Below are positions 12,916-18,448 of a stretch of DNA of 21,028 bases, one piece after another. The DNA is taken from positions 1 through 21,028 of the IMG/VR virus record IMGVR_UViG_3300035664_000103; one strand, 5' to 3'. A model generated the notes under the pieces. That model searched no databases. It was not told the DNA's origin and worked only from the letters and a program-made list of their open reading frames with translations. The translations under genes and the position numbers were made by a program. How positions within the stretch are numbered: the stretch's first letter is position 1; every line of letters starts with the position of its first letter. Source of the DNA: a virus.

Positions 12916-13776
12916 ATGGCCGGTGACTGGATCAAAATGCGTTCGGCGCTCACGACCTGCCCGAAGGTGGCGGCCATGGCCCGTGGCCTTGGCACATCCG
13001 AGGGCCTCGCAGGGCTACCACGCCAGGCCTTGAGGCTGATGGTGATTGGGGCCCTCCACTCCGTCTGGTCGGCCGTCAACGAGCACACGGCAGACGGCGT
13101 CATGGCCAACGCCTACCCGGAGGACCTGGACGACATTGCCGGGATCCACGGGTTTGGCATGGCCATGGCGACGGTCGGCTGGCTCGAGGTCGACTCGGTT
13201 GCCGGCACCCTGACGTTCCCAAACTTCGACCAGTGGAACACCCCCGGAAAAGACCGCACAAACGCCGAGCGGCAGCGTCGACACCGGGAGCGTAACGGTC
13301 CCGTAACGGACCGTAACGGCGTTACGGTAACGGAGCGTAACGGTGCCGTAACGGTGCGTAACGCCGTTACCGTAACGACAGAGAAGAGTAGAGAAGAGAA
13401 GAGAAGAGAAGAGACACACACTCCCTTCGGTCGTGTGTGTGTTGGCGACACACGCACCCAAGCCGATGGCTTGGAAGCTCATGGAGTCTGGGAAGCGTTC
13501 AGGCAGGCTTGGAACGCCACGGCCAACACCAAGCCGTACAACGCCCTCGGATGCCCTCCAGAGGCCCTTACGGCGGTTCTGGACCCGGTATTCCTCGCTG
13601 ACTACCCCAAGGCCCTCGAGCGGCTCGGAAAGTCGACGTTCTTTTCCGATCCAGCCTCGGTCACGTTCTTCATGAGGAACTGGGGGCGGATTTTGGCCGG
13701 CGAGTTCGACGGTCGGATTCAGAAGCAGGGCCGGGAGAAAGCCAAGGCATTCCAGCTAGACGAGGTGCAGCCATGA
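12916..13776 (+). CDS. Replication initiator, lambda O-like/replisome organizer, carrying an internal origin
   Basis: A 286-residue protein from ATG 12916. The N-terminal 110 residues (MAGDWIKMRSALTTCPKVAA then MARGLGTS...LPRQALRLMVIGALHSVWSAVN) are typical of phage replisome organizer/O-type proteins, which hold a winged-helix domain that binds origin repeats. Residues 113-170 are a highly charged linker (ERQRRHRER...EKSREEKRREE) that includes a 15-residue tandem duplication: ERNGPVTDRNGVTVT at 125-139 and ERNGAVTVRNAVTVT at 140-154. The C-terminal 110 residues are an alpha-helical domain (WEAFRQAWNATANTKPYNAL), often used to contact the helicase loader. The DNA coding for the linker contains repeated GTAACG boxes, as lambda O carries its own origin. 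The upstream GTG at 12841 is rejected because of the stem-loop and missing ribosome-binding site. The stop overlaps the next ATG by 4 bases. Confidence 0.82.
   Translation: MAGDWIKMRSALTTCPKVAAMARGLGTSEGLAGLPRQALRLMVIGALHSVWSAVNEHTADGVMANAYPEDLDDIAGIHGFGMAMATVGWLEVDSVAGTLTFPNFDQWNTPGKDRTNAERQRRHRERNGPVTDRNGVTVTERNGAVTVRNAVTVTTEKSREEKRREETHTPFGRVCVGDTRTQADGLEAHGVWEAFRQAWNATANTKPYNALGCPPEALTAVLDPVFLADYPKALERLGKSTFFSDPASVTFFMRNWGRILAGEFDGRIQKQGREKAKAFQLDEVQP
13288..13377 (+). repeat. Iteron array: two 45-bp tandem units with helically phased GTAACG boxes (candidate ori)
   Basis: Two head-to-tail 45-base units (13288-13332 and 13333-13377) differ at 5 positions. GTAACG occurs eight times in direct orientation, starting at 13292, 13303, 13313, 13327, 13337, 13348, 13358 and 13372; the steps are 11, 10, 14, 10, 11, 10 and 14 bases. 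Two inverted copies (CGTTAC) start at 13320 and 13365. All boxes recur exactly 45 bases apart between the units. Near-10.5-base phasing puts the boxes on one face of the helix, as expected for initiator binding. The array lies in the linker-coding part of the initiator gene, the same place as the lambda origin. Confidence 0.75.
13381..13413 (+). repeat. Purine-only tract (GAGAA repeats) next to the iterons
   Basis: Thirty-three bases are purines on the + strand except for one T at 13389, mostly GAGAA units. The tract begins 3 bases after the last iteron and codes for the charged EKSREEKRREE segment. Such strand-asymmetric tracts can ease melting or form triplex-like structure and often lie beside origin repeats. 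Confidence 0.6.
13414..13440 (+). repeat. ACACACAC/GTGTGTGT inverted repeat beside the purine tract
   Basis: ACACACAC (13414-13421) and GTGTGTGT (13433-13440) form an 8-base-pair stem with an 11-base loop. It directly follows the purine tract and is still inside the initiator coding sequence. It may be part of the origin, for example as a hairpin or an alternating purine-pyrimidine structure. Confidence 0.55.
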
Positions 13777-14318
13777 ATCTCGGGGAGTTCAACGTCTGGA
13801 TCAAGCGGCACCAGTCACTGTTCCCAAAGCTGACGGAGTGGCTTGGGAACCATCCCGAGCCGCGAGTAATCCTCGACGCCTGGGCGACGGCTTTGCGGTC
13901 GTGCCGGGCAGACCACGCACGTGATGCCACAAGCCGGATGCTCCGCGGCATCGCGCCGCTGGTGGAGTTCAACGACTGGAGCACGCTGCCAGCCGTGGTG
14001 ATCGCACACTGCCGCCCGCTGGGATCTGGCAAAGCGGAGCGATCTGGAGACGGCAACTACGTCAGCGGTGCTGTAGCCAGTGCTCTCCGAAAGGCTTTCA
14101 GGGAGAGGCCTCCCGAGAGTGACGGCGAGACGTTCGACGAGTTTGTGTCGCTGATCAAGGTGATGTCCCCGGACGACCTCGAGGACACAAAGAGCAGGAT
14201 CCTGAGCCGCCTGGACGACGGCAGGATCGGGATGCAGTCGGCAAGCCGGCTGATCGTGATGGCCATGGAACGGAAGAACGGGAACGGTGGCGGAAACGCA
14301 TTGAACGGAATTATCTAG
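13773..14318 (+). CDS. Probable helicase loader (lambda P position)
   Basis: A 181-residue protein starting by ATGA overlap with the initiator. The N-terminal part (LGEFNVWIKRHQSLFPKLTE, then a second helix ending in DAWATALRSC and RMLRGIAPLVEFNDWSTLPAV) resembles the helical N-terminal domain of phage helicase loaders such as the G39P/DnaI-N type, which have a pattern 'F..W...FP......W'. The C-terminal half is helical and charged (SLIKVMSPDDLEDTKSRILS) and ends in a Gly/Asn-rich tail. No Walker A motif is present, so it would not be a DnaC-type ATPase. Function is inferred mainly from position between the O-like gene and the sliding clamp. The stop is followed by AGGAGG for the next gene. 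Confidence 0.5.
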   Translation: MNLGEFNVWIKRHQSLFPKLTEWLGNHPEPRVILDAWATALRSCRADHARDATSRMLRGIAPLVEFNDWSTLPAVVIAHCRPLGSGKAERSGDGNYVSGAVASALRKAFRERPPESDGETFDEFVSLIKVMSPDDLEDTKSRILSRLDDGRIGMQSASRLIVMAMERKNGNGGGNALNGII

Positions 14319-14327
14319 GAGGAACCC

Positions 14328-15467
14328 ATGACGACAGCGACGAAGAAGCGGCCCGCGGCCGCGTGGACGATCCCAGCACCGGACCTGAGGGCGGCACTGA
14401 CCGCACTGGCACCGGCGATCAACGCAAGGCACACGATGTTCTCGGGCGTGCGGCTCGGTGCCTACGGTGCCGAGGCGTTCAACGGGGAACTGCGGGTGCT
14501 CGTCGACCTCGACGGAGCCGACTACGAGCCCTACATCGTGCCGCACGGCCGTCTGGCCGCGATTGCGGCCACGGCGGTAGGCGACGTGTCGTTCGTCCGA
14601 GACGGCAACACCGTCAAGATCACGGCTGGCCGTGGGCAGTGGGTGCTGCCGGTGATCGACGGCGAATGGCCCGAGCGTGGCGACGAAGCCGGGAAGCCGT
14701 TTCTGCGGCTGCCGGTGGACCAGTTCTGCAGGTTGGTGGAGTCGGTCGTCTCGGCCACGGACGGCGAGTCGAGCCGCTACGCCCTCGGCGGTGTGCTCGT
14801 CGAGCAGAAGGCTGGCGATGTCGCGTTTGTGGCGACGGACGGCCGCAGGCTGCACGTGGCCTACGCGGACGTAGACCAGGCGGTGGACGACGCGGCGGTG
14901 ATCATTCCGGCTCAGGCGATCCAGACCGTGGCCCGGCTGGCGAGGGGCCATGCCGACGAGGCGGTGCAGCTGTCCGTGTGCGGCAACGAGCTCGTCGTCG
15001 ACATGGAGGGCGTGACGCTCTGGGCTCGGCTGCTCGAGGGCCGCTTCCCACGGTGGCAGGACGTGATCCCGCAGGCCGTTCGGCCCGAGTTTGGCACCGG
15101 GCAGGACAAGATCTACCGGGAGCCGCCGAAGCACGCCGAGGTGACTGCCGGTGAGTTGCTGTCGGCCGTTCGTCAGGCGTCCATCGTGGTCAGCGAGACG
15201 AGCCGCGGGGTGCAGTTCGTGTTCGTCGACAACGGGCTGATGCTCACGGCCCGTTCGGCGGAGTGCGGCGAGTCGACCGTGACGGCCGAGCTCAGCATGT
15301 CTGGCCCGAAGGCGCAGGTGCGGCTGAACCCTGCCTACGTCGCTGGCTGGCTCGCACGTGTTGACGCGAGTGCCACCATTCAGGTGTTCGCCACGAACGC
15401 CGAGTCGGCGGTGGTGATGCGTCACGACGACGCCCTGGCGGTGATCATGCCTCTGGCAGACGAGTGA
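14328..15467 (+). CDS. dnaN: DNA polymerase III beta subunit-like sliding clamp
   Basis: A 379-residue protein of full length for bacterial beta clamps, which form a dimeric ring and tether the polymerase to DNA. The three clamp folds can be placed at about residues 1-122, 123-262 and 263-379. Diagnostic sequences are the clamp-like F-V-A-T-D-G-R-R-L segment near 167-175, followed by LHVAYADVD, and LLEGRFPRWQDVIPQAVRP (235-253), the counterpart of 'DGRFPDYRRVLP' in the cellular protein. The C-terminus MRHDDALAVIMPLADE matches the end of beta clamps that forms the peptide-binding pocket. ATG 14328 has AGGAGG immediately upstream. A phage-encoded clamp next to O/P-type genes would let the phage recruit host DNA polymerase III or its own enzymes selectively. 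No phage polymerase gene is in this window. Confidence 0.9.
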   Translation: MTTATKKRPAAAWTIPAPDLRAALTALAPAINARHTMFSGVRLGAYGAEAFNGELRVLVDLDGADYEPYIVPHGRLAAIAATAVGDVSFVRDGNTVKITAGRGQWVLPVIDGEWPERGDEAGKPFLRLPVDQFCRLVESVVSATDGESSRYALGGVLVEQKAGDVAFVATDGRRLHVAYADVDQAVDDAAVIIPAQAIQTVARLARGHADEAVQLSVCGNELVVDMEGVTLWARLLEGRFPRWQDVIPQAVRPEFGTGQDKIYREPPKHAEVTAGELLSAVRQASIVVSETSRGVQFVFVDNGLMLTARSAECGESTVTAELSMSGPKAQVRLNPAYVAGWLARVDASATIQVFATNAESAVVMRHDDALAVIMPLADE

Positions 15468-15757
15468 TGTGGCGACGGATCGACACCGACCCGCCCGAGA
15501 ACTACCAGGACTGTCTGGTGAGCGACGGGAAATCGTGGCCGGTGTGTGCGGTGGCTCAGGTGTTCGACGGAGTGGCGTGGCTGTACCCACGCGAGTTAAC
15601 GGTCGCGGACGGCTATTCACCGGAGTGGTGGATGCCGCTACCGCGGCCGCCACAACGGAGTGAGGAACGATGCGAAACGGATTTTTCGCGGTGGCGATTC
15701 TTGCGGTGGCTCTGGCCTCGACCTCGGCCGACGCCGGCCCCTGGCGGCGGAGCGTGA
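15467..15757 (+). CDS. DUF551-like small phage protein
   Basis: A 96-residue protein starting at ATG 15467, which shares one base with the dnaN stop (TGATG); a GTG at 15464 is an alternative. Residues 2-65 follow the DUF551 pattern found in many phage early regions: W-x-x-I-D-T-x-P-P...CLVSDGKSWPVCAVAQVF... ending WWMPLPRPP. The function of DUF551 is not known. The C-terminal 30 residues overlap the signal peptide region of the next gene and are rich in Trp, Pro and Arg, so the functional part probably ends near residue 68. A second DUF551-type protein is encoded at 18674-19165. Confidence 0.7.
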   Translation: MWRRIDTDPPENYQDCLVSDGKSWPVCAVAQVFDGVAWLYPRELTVADGYSPEWWMPLPRPPQRSEERCETDFSRWRFLRWLWPRPRPTPAPGGGA

Positions 15758-16044
15758 CGACGACCAGGGCGTCGAGCTGCACGGGCGGCAGCTGCTCGAC
15801 GGCTTCGACCCGGACGGTGACCCGCGGCGGCGGCGCTCAGGCCCACGCCGAATCGATGGCGGCCAGCGGCTCGATGGTCCACGCCGCGTCGCACGGCGCG
15901 ACCTACGAGGGCGTCGGAGTCGGCGGCAGTGCGGCCGCGGCCCTCGCTTCGTGTTGCAACAACGGCGGTGCGGTGCTCGAGGAGGGTGTCGCACGCGGGC
16001 GGGATGGCCGGTGGTATGCCTGCCGGCGGTACAGCCTGCGGTGA
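15670..16044 (+). CDS. Exported small cysteine-containing protein (YEGVG/CC family)
   Basis: A 124-residue protein with a clear signal peptide: MRNGFFAVAILAVALASTSA, cleavage likely near DAG (21-23). A Ser/Thr/Arg-rich linker with C37 and C42 follows. The conserved-looking domain at 57-124 has AHAESMAASGSMVHAASHG, then YEGVGVGGSAAAALASCC and GVARGRDGRWYACRRY, with a CC pair at 95-96 and C118. I believe similar short secreted proteins are common in planctomycete genomes and their phages; their function is unknown. In a phage early region such a product might act at the cell envelope, for example in superinfection exclusion, but this is a guess. It starts inside the DUF551 gene after a TGAGGAACG sequence. 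Confidence 0.65.
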   Translation: MRNGFFAVAILAVALASTSADAGPWRRSVTTTRASSCTGGSCSTASTRTVTRGGGAQAHAESMAASGSMVHAASHGATYEGVGVGGSAAAALASCCNNGGAVLEEGVARGRDGRWYACRRYSLR

Positions 16045-16050
16045 TGTTTG

Positions 16051-16129
16051 GCGGGTGCCCTTGGTGGGAGCCGCCGGAGTTGTTGTACAGCACTCCGGCC
16101 ATGCTGCTGGTTCGATTCCAGCCACTCGC
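16051..16129 (+). ncRNA. tRNA-like element 1 (acceptor and T arm intact, anticodon arm replaced by long hairpin)
   Basis: GCGGGTG (16051-16057) pairs with CACTCGC (16123-16129) through 7 base pairs with one G-T, as a tRNA acceptor stem. The T arm is canonical: GCTGG - TTCGATT - CCAGC (16106-16122), directly against the acceptor. A reduced D arm with a GG dinucleotide can form at about 16060-16070. In place of a 5+7 anticodon arm there is an 8-base-pair stem, GCCGGAGT (16073-16080) with ACTCCGGC (16092-16099), and an 11-base inner region that can pair further around GTAC. No CCA is encoded. The 7-base-loop anticodon with T33 is not present in a credible form, so a normal decoding tRNA is unlikely. 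Confidence 0.6.
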
Positions 16130-16136
16130 GTTGTTC

Positions 16137-16233
16137 GACGCCAATAGTTCAAGAGCTCCCTGCCCCATGCGGGCAGGGGCCGCAGCAGAATCCGGCGCTG
16201 CCGGGGATGCGGGTGCGAATCCCGTTTGGCGTC
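16137..16233 (+). ncRNA. tRNA-like element 2 (8-bp acceptor, T arm, 8-bp hairpin in place of anticodon arm)
   Basis: GACGCCAA (16137-16144) pairs perfectly with TTGGCGTC (16226-16233). The T arm is GCGGG - TGCGAAT - CCCGT (16209-16225), with G in place of the invariant T55. A short D-like stem AGTT/AGCT with a 4-base loop without GG lies at 16146-16157. The anticodon position is taken by CCCTGCCC (16158-16165) and GGGCAGGG (16171-16178) with a 5-base loop CATGC. About 30 bases with possible internal pairing (GCAGC/GCTGC) fill the variable region. The element follows the first after 7 bases, and both fill the gap between two exported-protein genes. Confidence 0.55.
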
Positions 16234-16267
16234 CTGTGATCGATGTGAACTCTCGGAGGGAATCGAG

Positions 16268-16573
16268 ATGCGTTTGATGCGTGTGGCTGTTGCGGTTGTG
16301 GCTCTTTGTCTCGTCGGTGCGTCGTCGCAGGGTGCTCTCCAGCGGACGCAACCGACCGCGAAATCGACGGCGGTGGGCCGTTGGTGGCAGCAGACGGTTC
16401 GGATTCACTACGCCAATGGATCGTGGGAGTGGGGCTACTACCGCTGGCACGGACACGCCGATTCGCGGGTCGGTGCGACCGTGTGGGTGTTGCTCCACGG
16501 CTCGACGCAGCAATCCGCGTGGGCGCTGATCGGTGCGCGGATCGAGGTGGTCGGGGCTCCGTATCCGGGTTGA
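16268..16573 (+). CDS. Small exported protein of unknown function (101 aa)
   Basis: ATG 16268 follows GGAGG (16255-16259) with an 8-base spacer and starts a signal peptide (MRLMRVAVAVVALCLVGASS). The mature part is rich in Trp, Gly and His (GRWWQQTVRIHYANGSWEWG, then YYRWHGHADSRVGATVWVLL), suggesting a compact beta fold outside the cytoplasm or in the periplasm. I do not recognise the family. It follows the two tRNA-like elements, and the neighbour at 15670 is also exported, so this part of the early region is envelope-directed. The cleavage site is likely after residue 20-22. Confidence 0.65.
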   Translation: MRLMRVAVAVVALCLVGASSQGALQRTQPTAKSTAVGRWWQQTVRIHYANGSWEWGYYRWHGHADSRVGATVWVLLHGSTQQSAWALIGARIEVVGAPYPG

Positions 16574-16652
16574 GTCGCTGTGAAAGAAATCGGGCCGAGC
16601 GTTGAACAGTGGTGAGCGTTATTCAAGCGGCACGGCCGCGGGAGGGGTGAGG

Positions 16653-16934
16653 ATGACCGTTTTAGGGACCGTCACGCGGGAGAAGCTGGCCGACAATCTG
16701 GAAGCGTACATCGACGACGCTTCTAAGATGCCCCACGATCCGCGTCCGTTTTTTCGGGCAATCGTCGCGGCACTGCGAGAGCCGATGCACATCCGCGATA
16801 CGTTCGCAGCGGCGGCGCTGACAGGGCTGCTGGCAAATGCGTCAGAGGTGAACGATGAACTTGCGGCTGAAGCTTTCACGGCGGCCGACGCGATGCTCGC
16901 CGCCCGCGAGCGGAAGGAGTCAGAGAATGGCTGA
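16653..16934 (+). CDS. Small acidic/helical phage protein (93 aa), unknown function
   Basis: The start ATG 16653 is preceded by GGAGGGGTGAGG. The product is helical and mildly acidic (TREKLADNLEAYIDDASKMP; FFRAIVAALREPMHIRDTFA; VNDELAAEAFTAADAMLAAR), with no known motif, signal peptide or membrane segment. An in-frame ATG at 16602 is possible but has no ribosome-binding site. The last codons overlap the start of the next gene at 16927. Function unknown. Confidence 0.6.
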   Translation: MTVLGTVTREKLADNLEAYIDDASKMPHDPRPFFRAIVAALREPMHIRDTFAAAALTGLLANASEVNDELAAEAFTAADAMLAARERKESENG

Positions 16935-18096
16935 CCACGCATGGTGCCGCGATCCGTCGCGTGACGAACGGGTCCGAGCGGCCGAGGACGGCAGGGCGGA
17001 GCCGCTGCCGACGTTGGAGGAGGCGATTGCGGACATGATCCCGAAAAGCGTTTCGGCATCATCCCCGGTGGATCAGGAAAACAAGGGGGACGGCATGCGC
17101 ACGGAGCGGGTCACGCTGGAGGTGACGCACGACGATAACGACGGGCACATCCAGTTCCGCAATTGGGATCAGATGCTGTTCGGTGAACAGAACGGCGTTA
17201 GGTTCCCCGGCGAATCCGTCCGCGTAGTCGAGGAGGCACACTTCGACGATCTCGCCCAGGTGGCGATGGAGCGTGACGCCGCGATCCGCGAGCGGGAGTC
17301 ATGGAAGCTCCTCGCCGACCGCACGAACGAAAGGCTTTCTGCGGCAGAGGCCCGCGTGGCCGAGCTGGAGCGTCAGGTCGACCAAGCCGACGCAGAGGAC
17401 GCAGACACGGGCTACGCCTTGCGGCTGTTCGTTGACGGTCGCCGCGTTCTCTCGCACGAACTGGGACCGACGCAGGCTGGGGCATTTCTCATCGCAGCGG
17501 ACCACCTCGCCAAGTATCTCCGCGAGGAATACAAGCCGATCACCGACGCGGCGAAGGCCCGCGTGTCTAAGCTGGAGGCCGCGAGCGGCGGCGGGGAGGT
17601 GGAAATGTCCCGAGCGGGACAGATCGAGTCTGCGGACGGCACGAACACGCCGAAATGCACCGAGCGGGACAATTTGGCCGCGAGCGGCGGCGGGGAGGGG
17701 GAGCCGGATGCCTTTGGAGTGGTGCGAAACGGCAATGTTGATGCCGTCACTCATCGCCTGTTCCGCAAGGATGCAGAGCGATCAGCGGAACAGTGGGGCG
17801 GCACCGTCGTCCCCCTCTACCGCCAACGTCCGCAGCCGCGCGGGTGGCTGACGGGTGAGGAGCGGGAGGCGTTGGAGTGGTGGGGGGGAAAAGACTGCCC
17901 TGTAAGCCATGGACAGGTAAATGCGTGGCGAGGGGCGATACGCAACCTCCTCGCCCGCTCGTCGCCGCCGGAGGTGGTGCTTGAGGAAAACCTTAATCTC
18001 TTCGATGCTCACGGGGATCGCGTTGCGGCGTTCGACGCCCACCGTGTTCGCAAAGCCCTCGCCGCCGCTGGCGTGCCCGTCAAGGAGTCTCCGTGA
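16927..18096 (+). CDS. Ea22-like coiled-coil phage protein with internal repeats (389 aa)
   Basis: ATG 16927 has AAGGAG 7 bases upstream; a second ATG at 17095 with AAGGGGGA upstream could give a shorter form lacking 56 residues. Residues about 110-160 form a coiled coil (MERDAAIRERESWKLLADRT then AAEARVAELERQVDQ). A Gly/Ser-rich linker contains AASGGGE twice, 33 codons apart. The C-terminal part (FGVVRNGNVDAVTHRLFRKD, GGTVVPLYRQRPQPRGWLTG, then EEREALEWWGGKD) resembles the 'VVPLY...LTxEE' end found in Ea22-like early phage proteins. Ea22-type proteins have no defined biochemical role. The mosaic structure fits genes assembled from exchangeable parts. The stop is embedded in a GTGATG junction with the next gene. 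Confidence 0.65.
   Translation: MADHAWCRDPSRDERVRAAEDGRAEPLPTLEEAIADMIPKSVSASSPVDQENKGDGMRTERVTLEVTHDDNDGHIQFRNWDQMLFGEQNGVRFPGESVRVVEEAHFDDLAQVAMERDAAIRERESWKLLADRTNERLSAAEARVAELERQVDQADAEDADTGYALRLFVDGRRVLSHELGPTQAGAFLIAADHLAKYLREEYKPITDAAKARVSKLEAASGGGEVEMSRAGQIESADGTNTPKCTERDNLAASGGGEGEPDAFGVVRNGNVDAVTHRLFRKDAERSAEQWGGTVVPLYRQRPQPRGWLTGEEREALEWWGGKDCPVSHGQVNAWRGAIRNLLARSSPPEVVLEENLNLFDAHGDRVAAFDAHRVRKALAAAGVPVKESP
17577..17698 (+). repeat. Pair of 23-bp direct repeats in the Ea22-like gene
   Basis: GGCC followed by GCGAGCGGCGGCGGGGAGG occurs at 17577-17599 and again at 17676-17698, 99 bases apart and in the same frame, encoding an EAASGGGE/LAASGGGE linker. A second shared word, CGAGCGGGACA, occurs at 17611-17621 and 17661-17671 between them. 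The arrangement suggests duplication of a linker cassette or a recombination junction. Confidence 0.8.
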
Positions 18097-18098
18097 TG
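18084..18098 (+). repeat. Gene-junction repeat copy 1 (SD, stop and start in 15 bp)
   Basis: GGAGTCTCCGTGATG contains a Shine-Dalgarno (GGAG), the TGA stop of the upstream gene and the ATG of the next. An identical copy lies at 18341-18355. GGAGTCTCC is itself an inverted repeat that could mask the Shine-Dalgarno. Confidence 0.75.
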
Positions 18099-18353
18099 AT
18101 CCGTCGATACCGTTACTGGTCGAAAAAAACAGACGGGTCGCGCACGCCTGGAACCGCGATATGTGTCGTCGGCAAGACGACGTTTAGCGGCGGCTGCTGG
18201 TGGGTTTGTGACTCGGCGGAACACAACGAGCCAGGGTCGTTCGGTCCTGAGGGCGGACGGTTCATGCTCCGTCGGATTGCTGGCCCGACGGCACAGACGT
18301 TCGACCTGGAACAGTTGATCGCGGAGACTGAAGCGTTTTTGGAGTCTCCGTGA
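18096..18353 (+). CDS. Small phage protein of unknown function (85 aa)
   Basis: ATG 18096 overlaps the preceding TGA by one base and follows AAGGAG at 18082-18087; a GTG at 18093 is also in frame. The product is alpha/beta-like (RYRYWSKKTDGSRTPGTAIC; CVVGKTTFSGGCWWVCDSAE) with three cysteines, and ends with an acidic helix (DLEQLIAETEAFLESP). No family is recognised. It sits between two copies of the 15-base junction repeat, as if it were a movable one-gene cassette. Confidence 0.65.
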   Translation: MIRRYRYWSKKTDGSRTPGTAICVVGKTTFSGGCWWVCDSAEHNEPGSFGPEGGRFMLRRIAGPTAQTFDLEQLIAETEAFLESP

Positions 18354-18355
18354 TG
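18341..18355 (+). repeat. Gene-junction repeat copy 2
   Basis: This is an exact copy of the 15-base GGAGTCTCCGTGATG at 18084-18098, again providing Shine-Dalgarno, stop and start at a gene boundary. The proteins on the left of both copies end in ESP. Confidence 0.75.
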
Positions 18356-18448
18356 TGCGAATGCAGCGATTACGATCCGCCGGAGTTCATGCGACAGCAG
18401 AGCGTCAAGGCGAGGAAGCGTCGCGTGGCTGTGAAGGAGGTTCAGTGA
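18353..18448 (+). CDS. Very short Cys-containing phage peptide (31 aa), possibly truncated zinc-finger family
   Basis: ATG 18353 to TGA 18446-18448, with GGAG at 18341-18344 upstream. The sequence MCECSDYDPPEFMRQQSVKA then RKRRVAVKEVQ matches the start of small phage proteins of the type 'MCxCxDYDPPxFY...RKARKxHRCxECxRxI', which normally continue into a CxxC zinc-binding region. Here only the first two cysteines remain, so it is either a degenerate short version or a free-standing peptide. Its end overlaps the GTG start of the next gene (GTGA), as expected for a coupled gene. Confidence 0.5.
   Translation: MCECSDYDPPEFMRQQSVKARKRRVAVKEVQ

Noticed and set aside
13288-13377. CRISPR-like repeat array
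   Set aside because: The units are directly tandem, without spacers, and lie inside a coding sequence. The phased boxes fit initiator iterons.
13815-15782. Very long minus-strand open frame (655 codons) opposite the loader and clamp genes
   Set aside because: It lies antisense to two well-supported genes, including full-length dnaN. Its composition (Arg/His/Val-rich without domains) is that of a frame kept open by high GC.
16051-16233. Two ordinary decoding tRNA genes
   Set aside because: Acceptor and T arms fit, but no 5+7 anticodon arm with T33 can be formed. A Tyr (GTA) reading of the first has two mismatches in the anticodon stem.
15638-16513. Long minus-strand open frame opposite the exported proteins and RNA elements
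   Set aside because: Arg/Pro-rich low-complexity product, antisense to genes with signal peptides and ribosome-binding sites.
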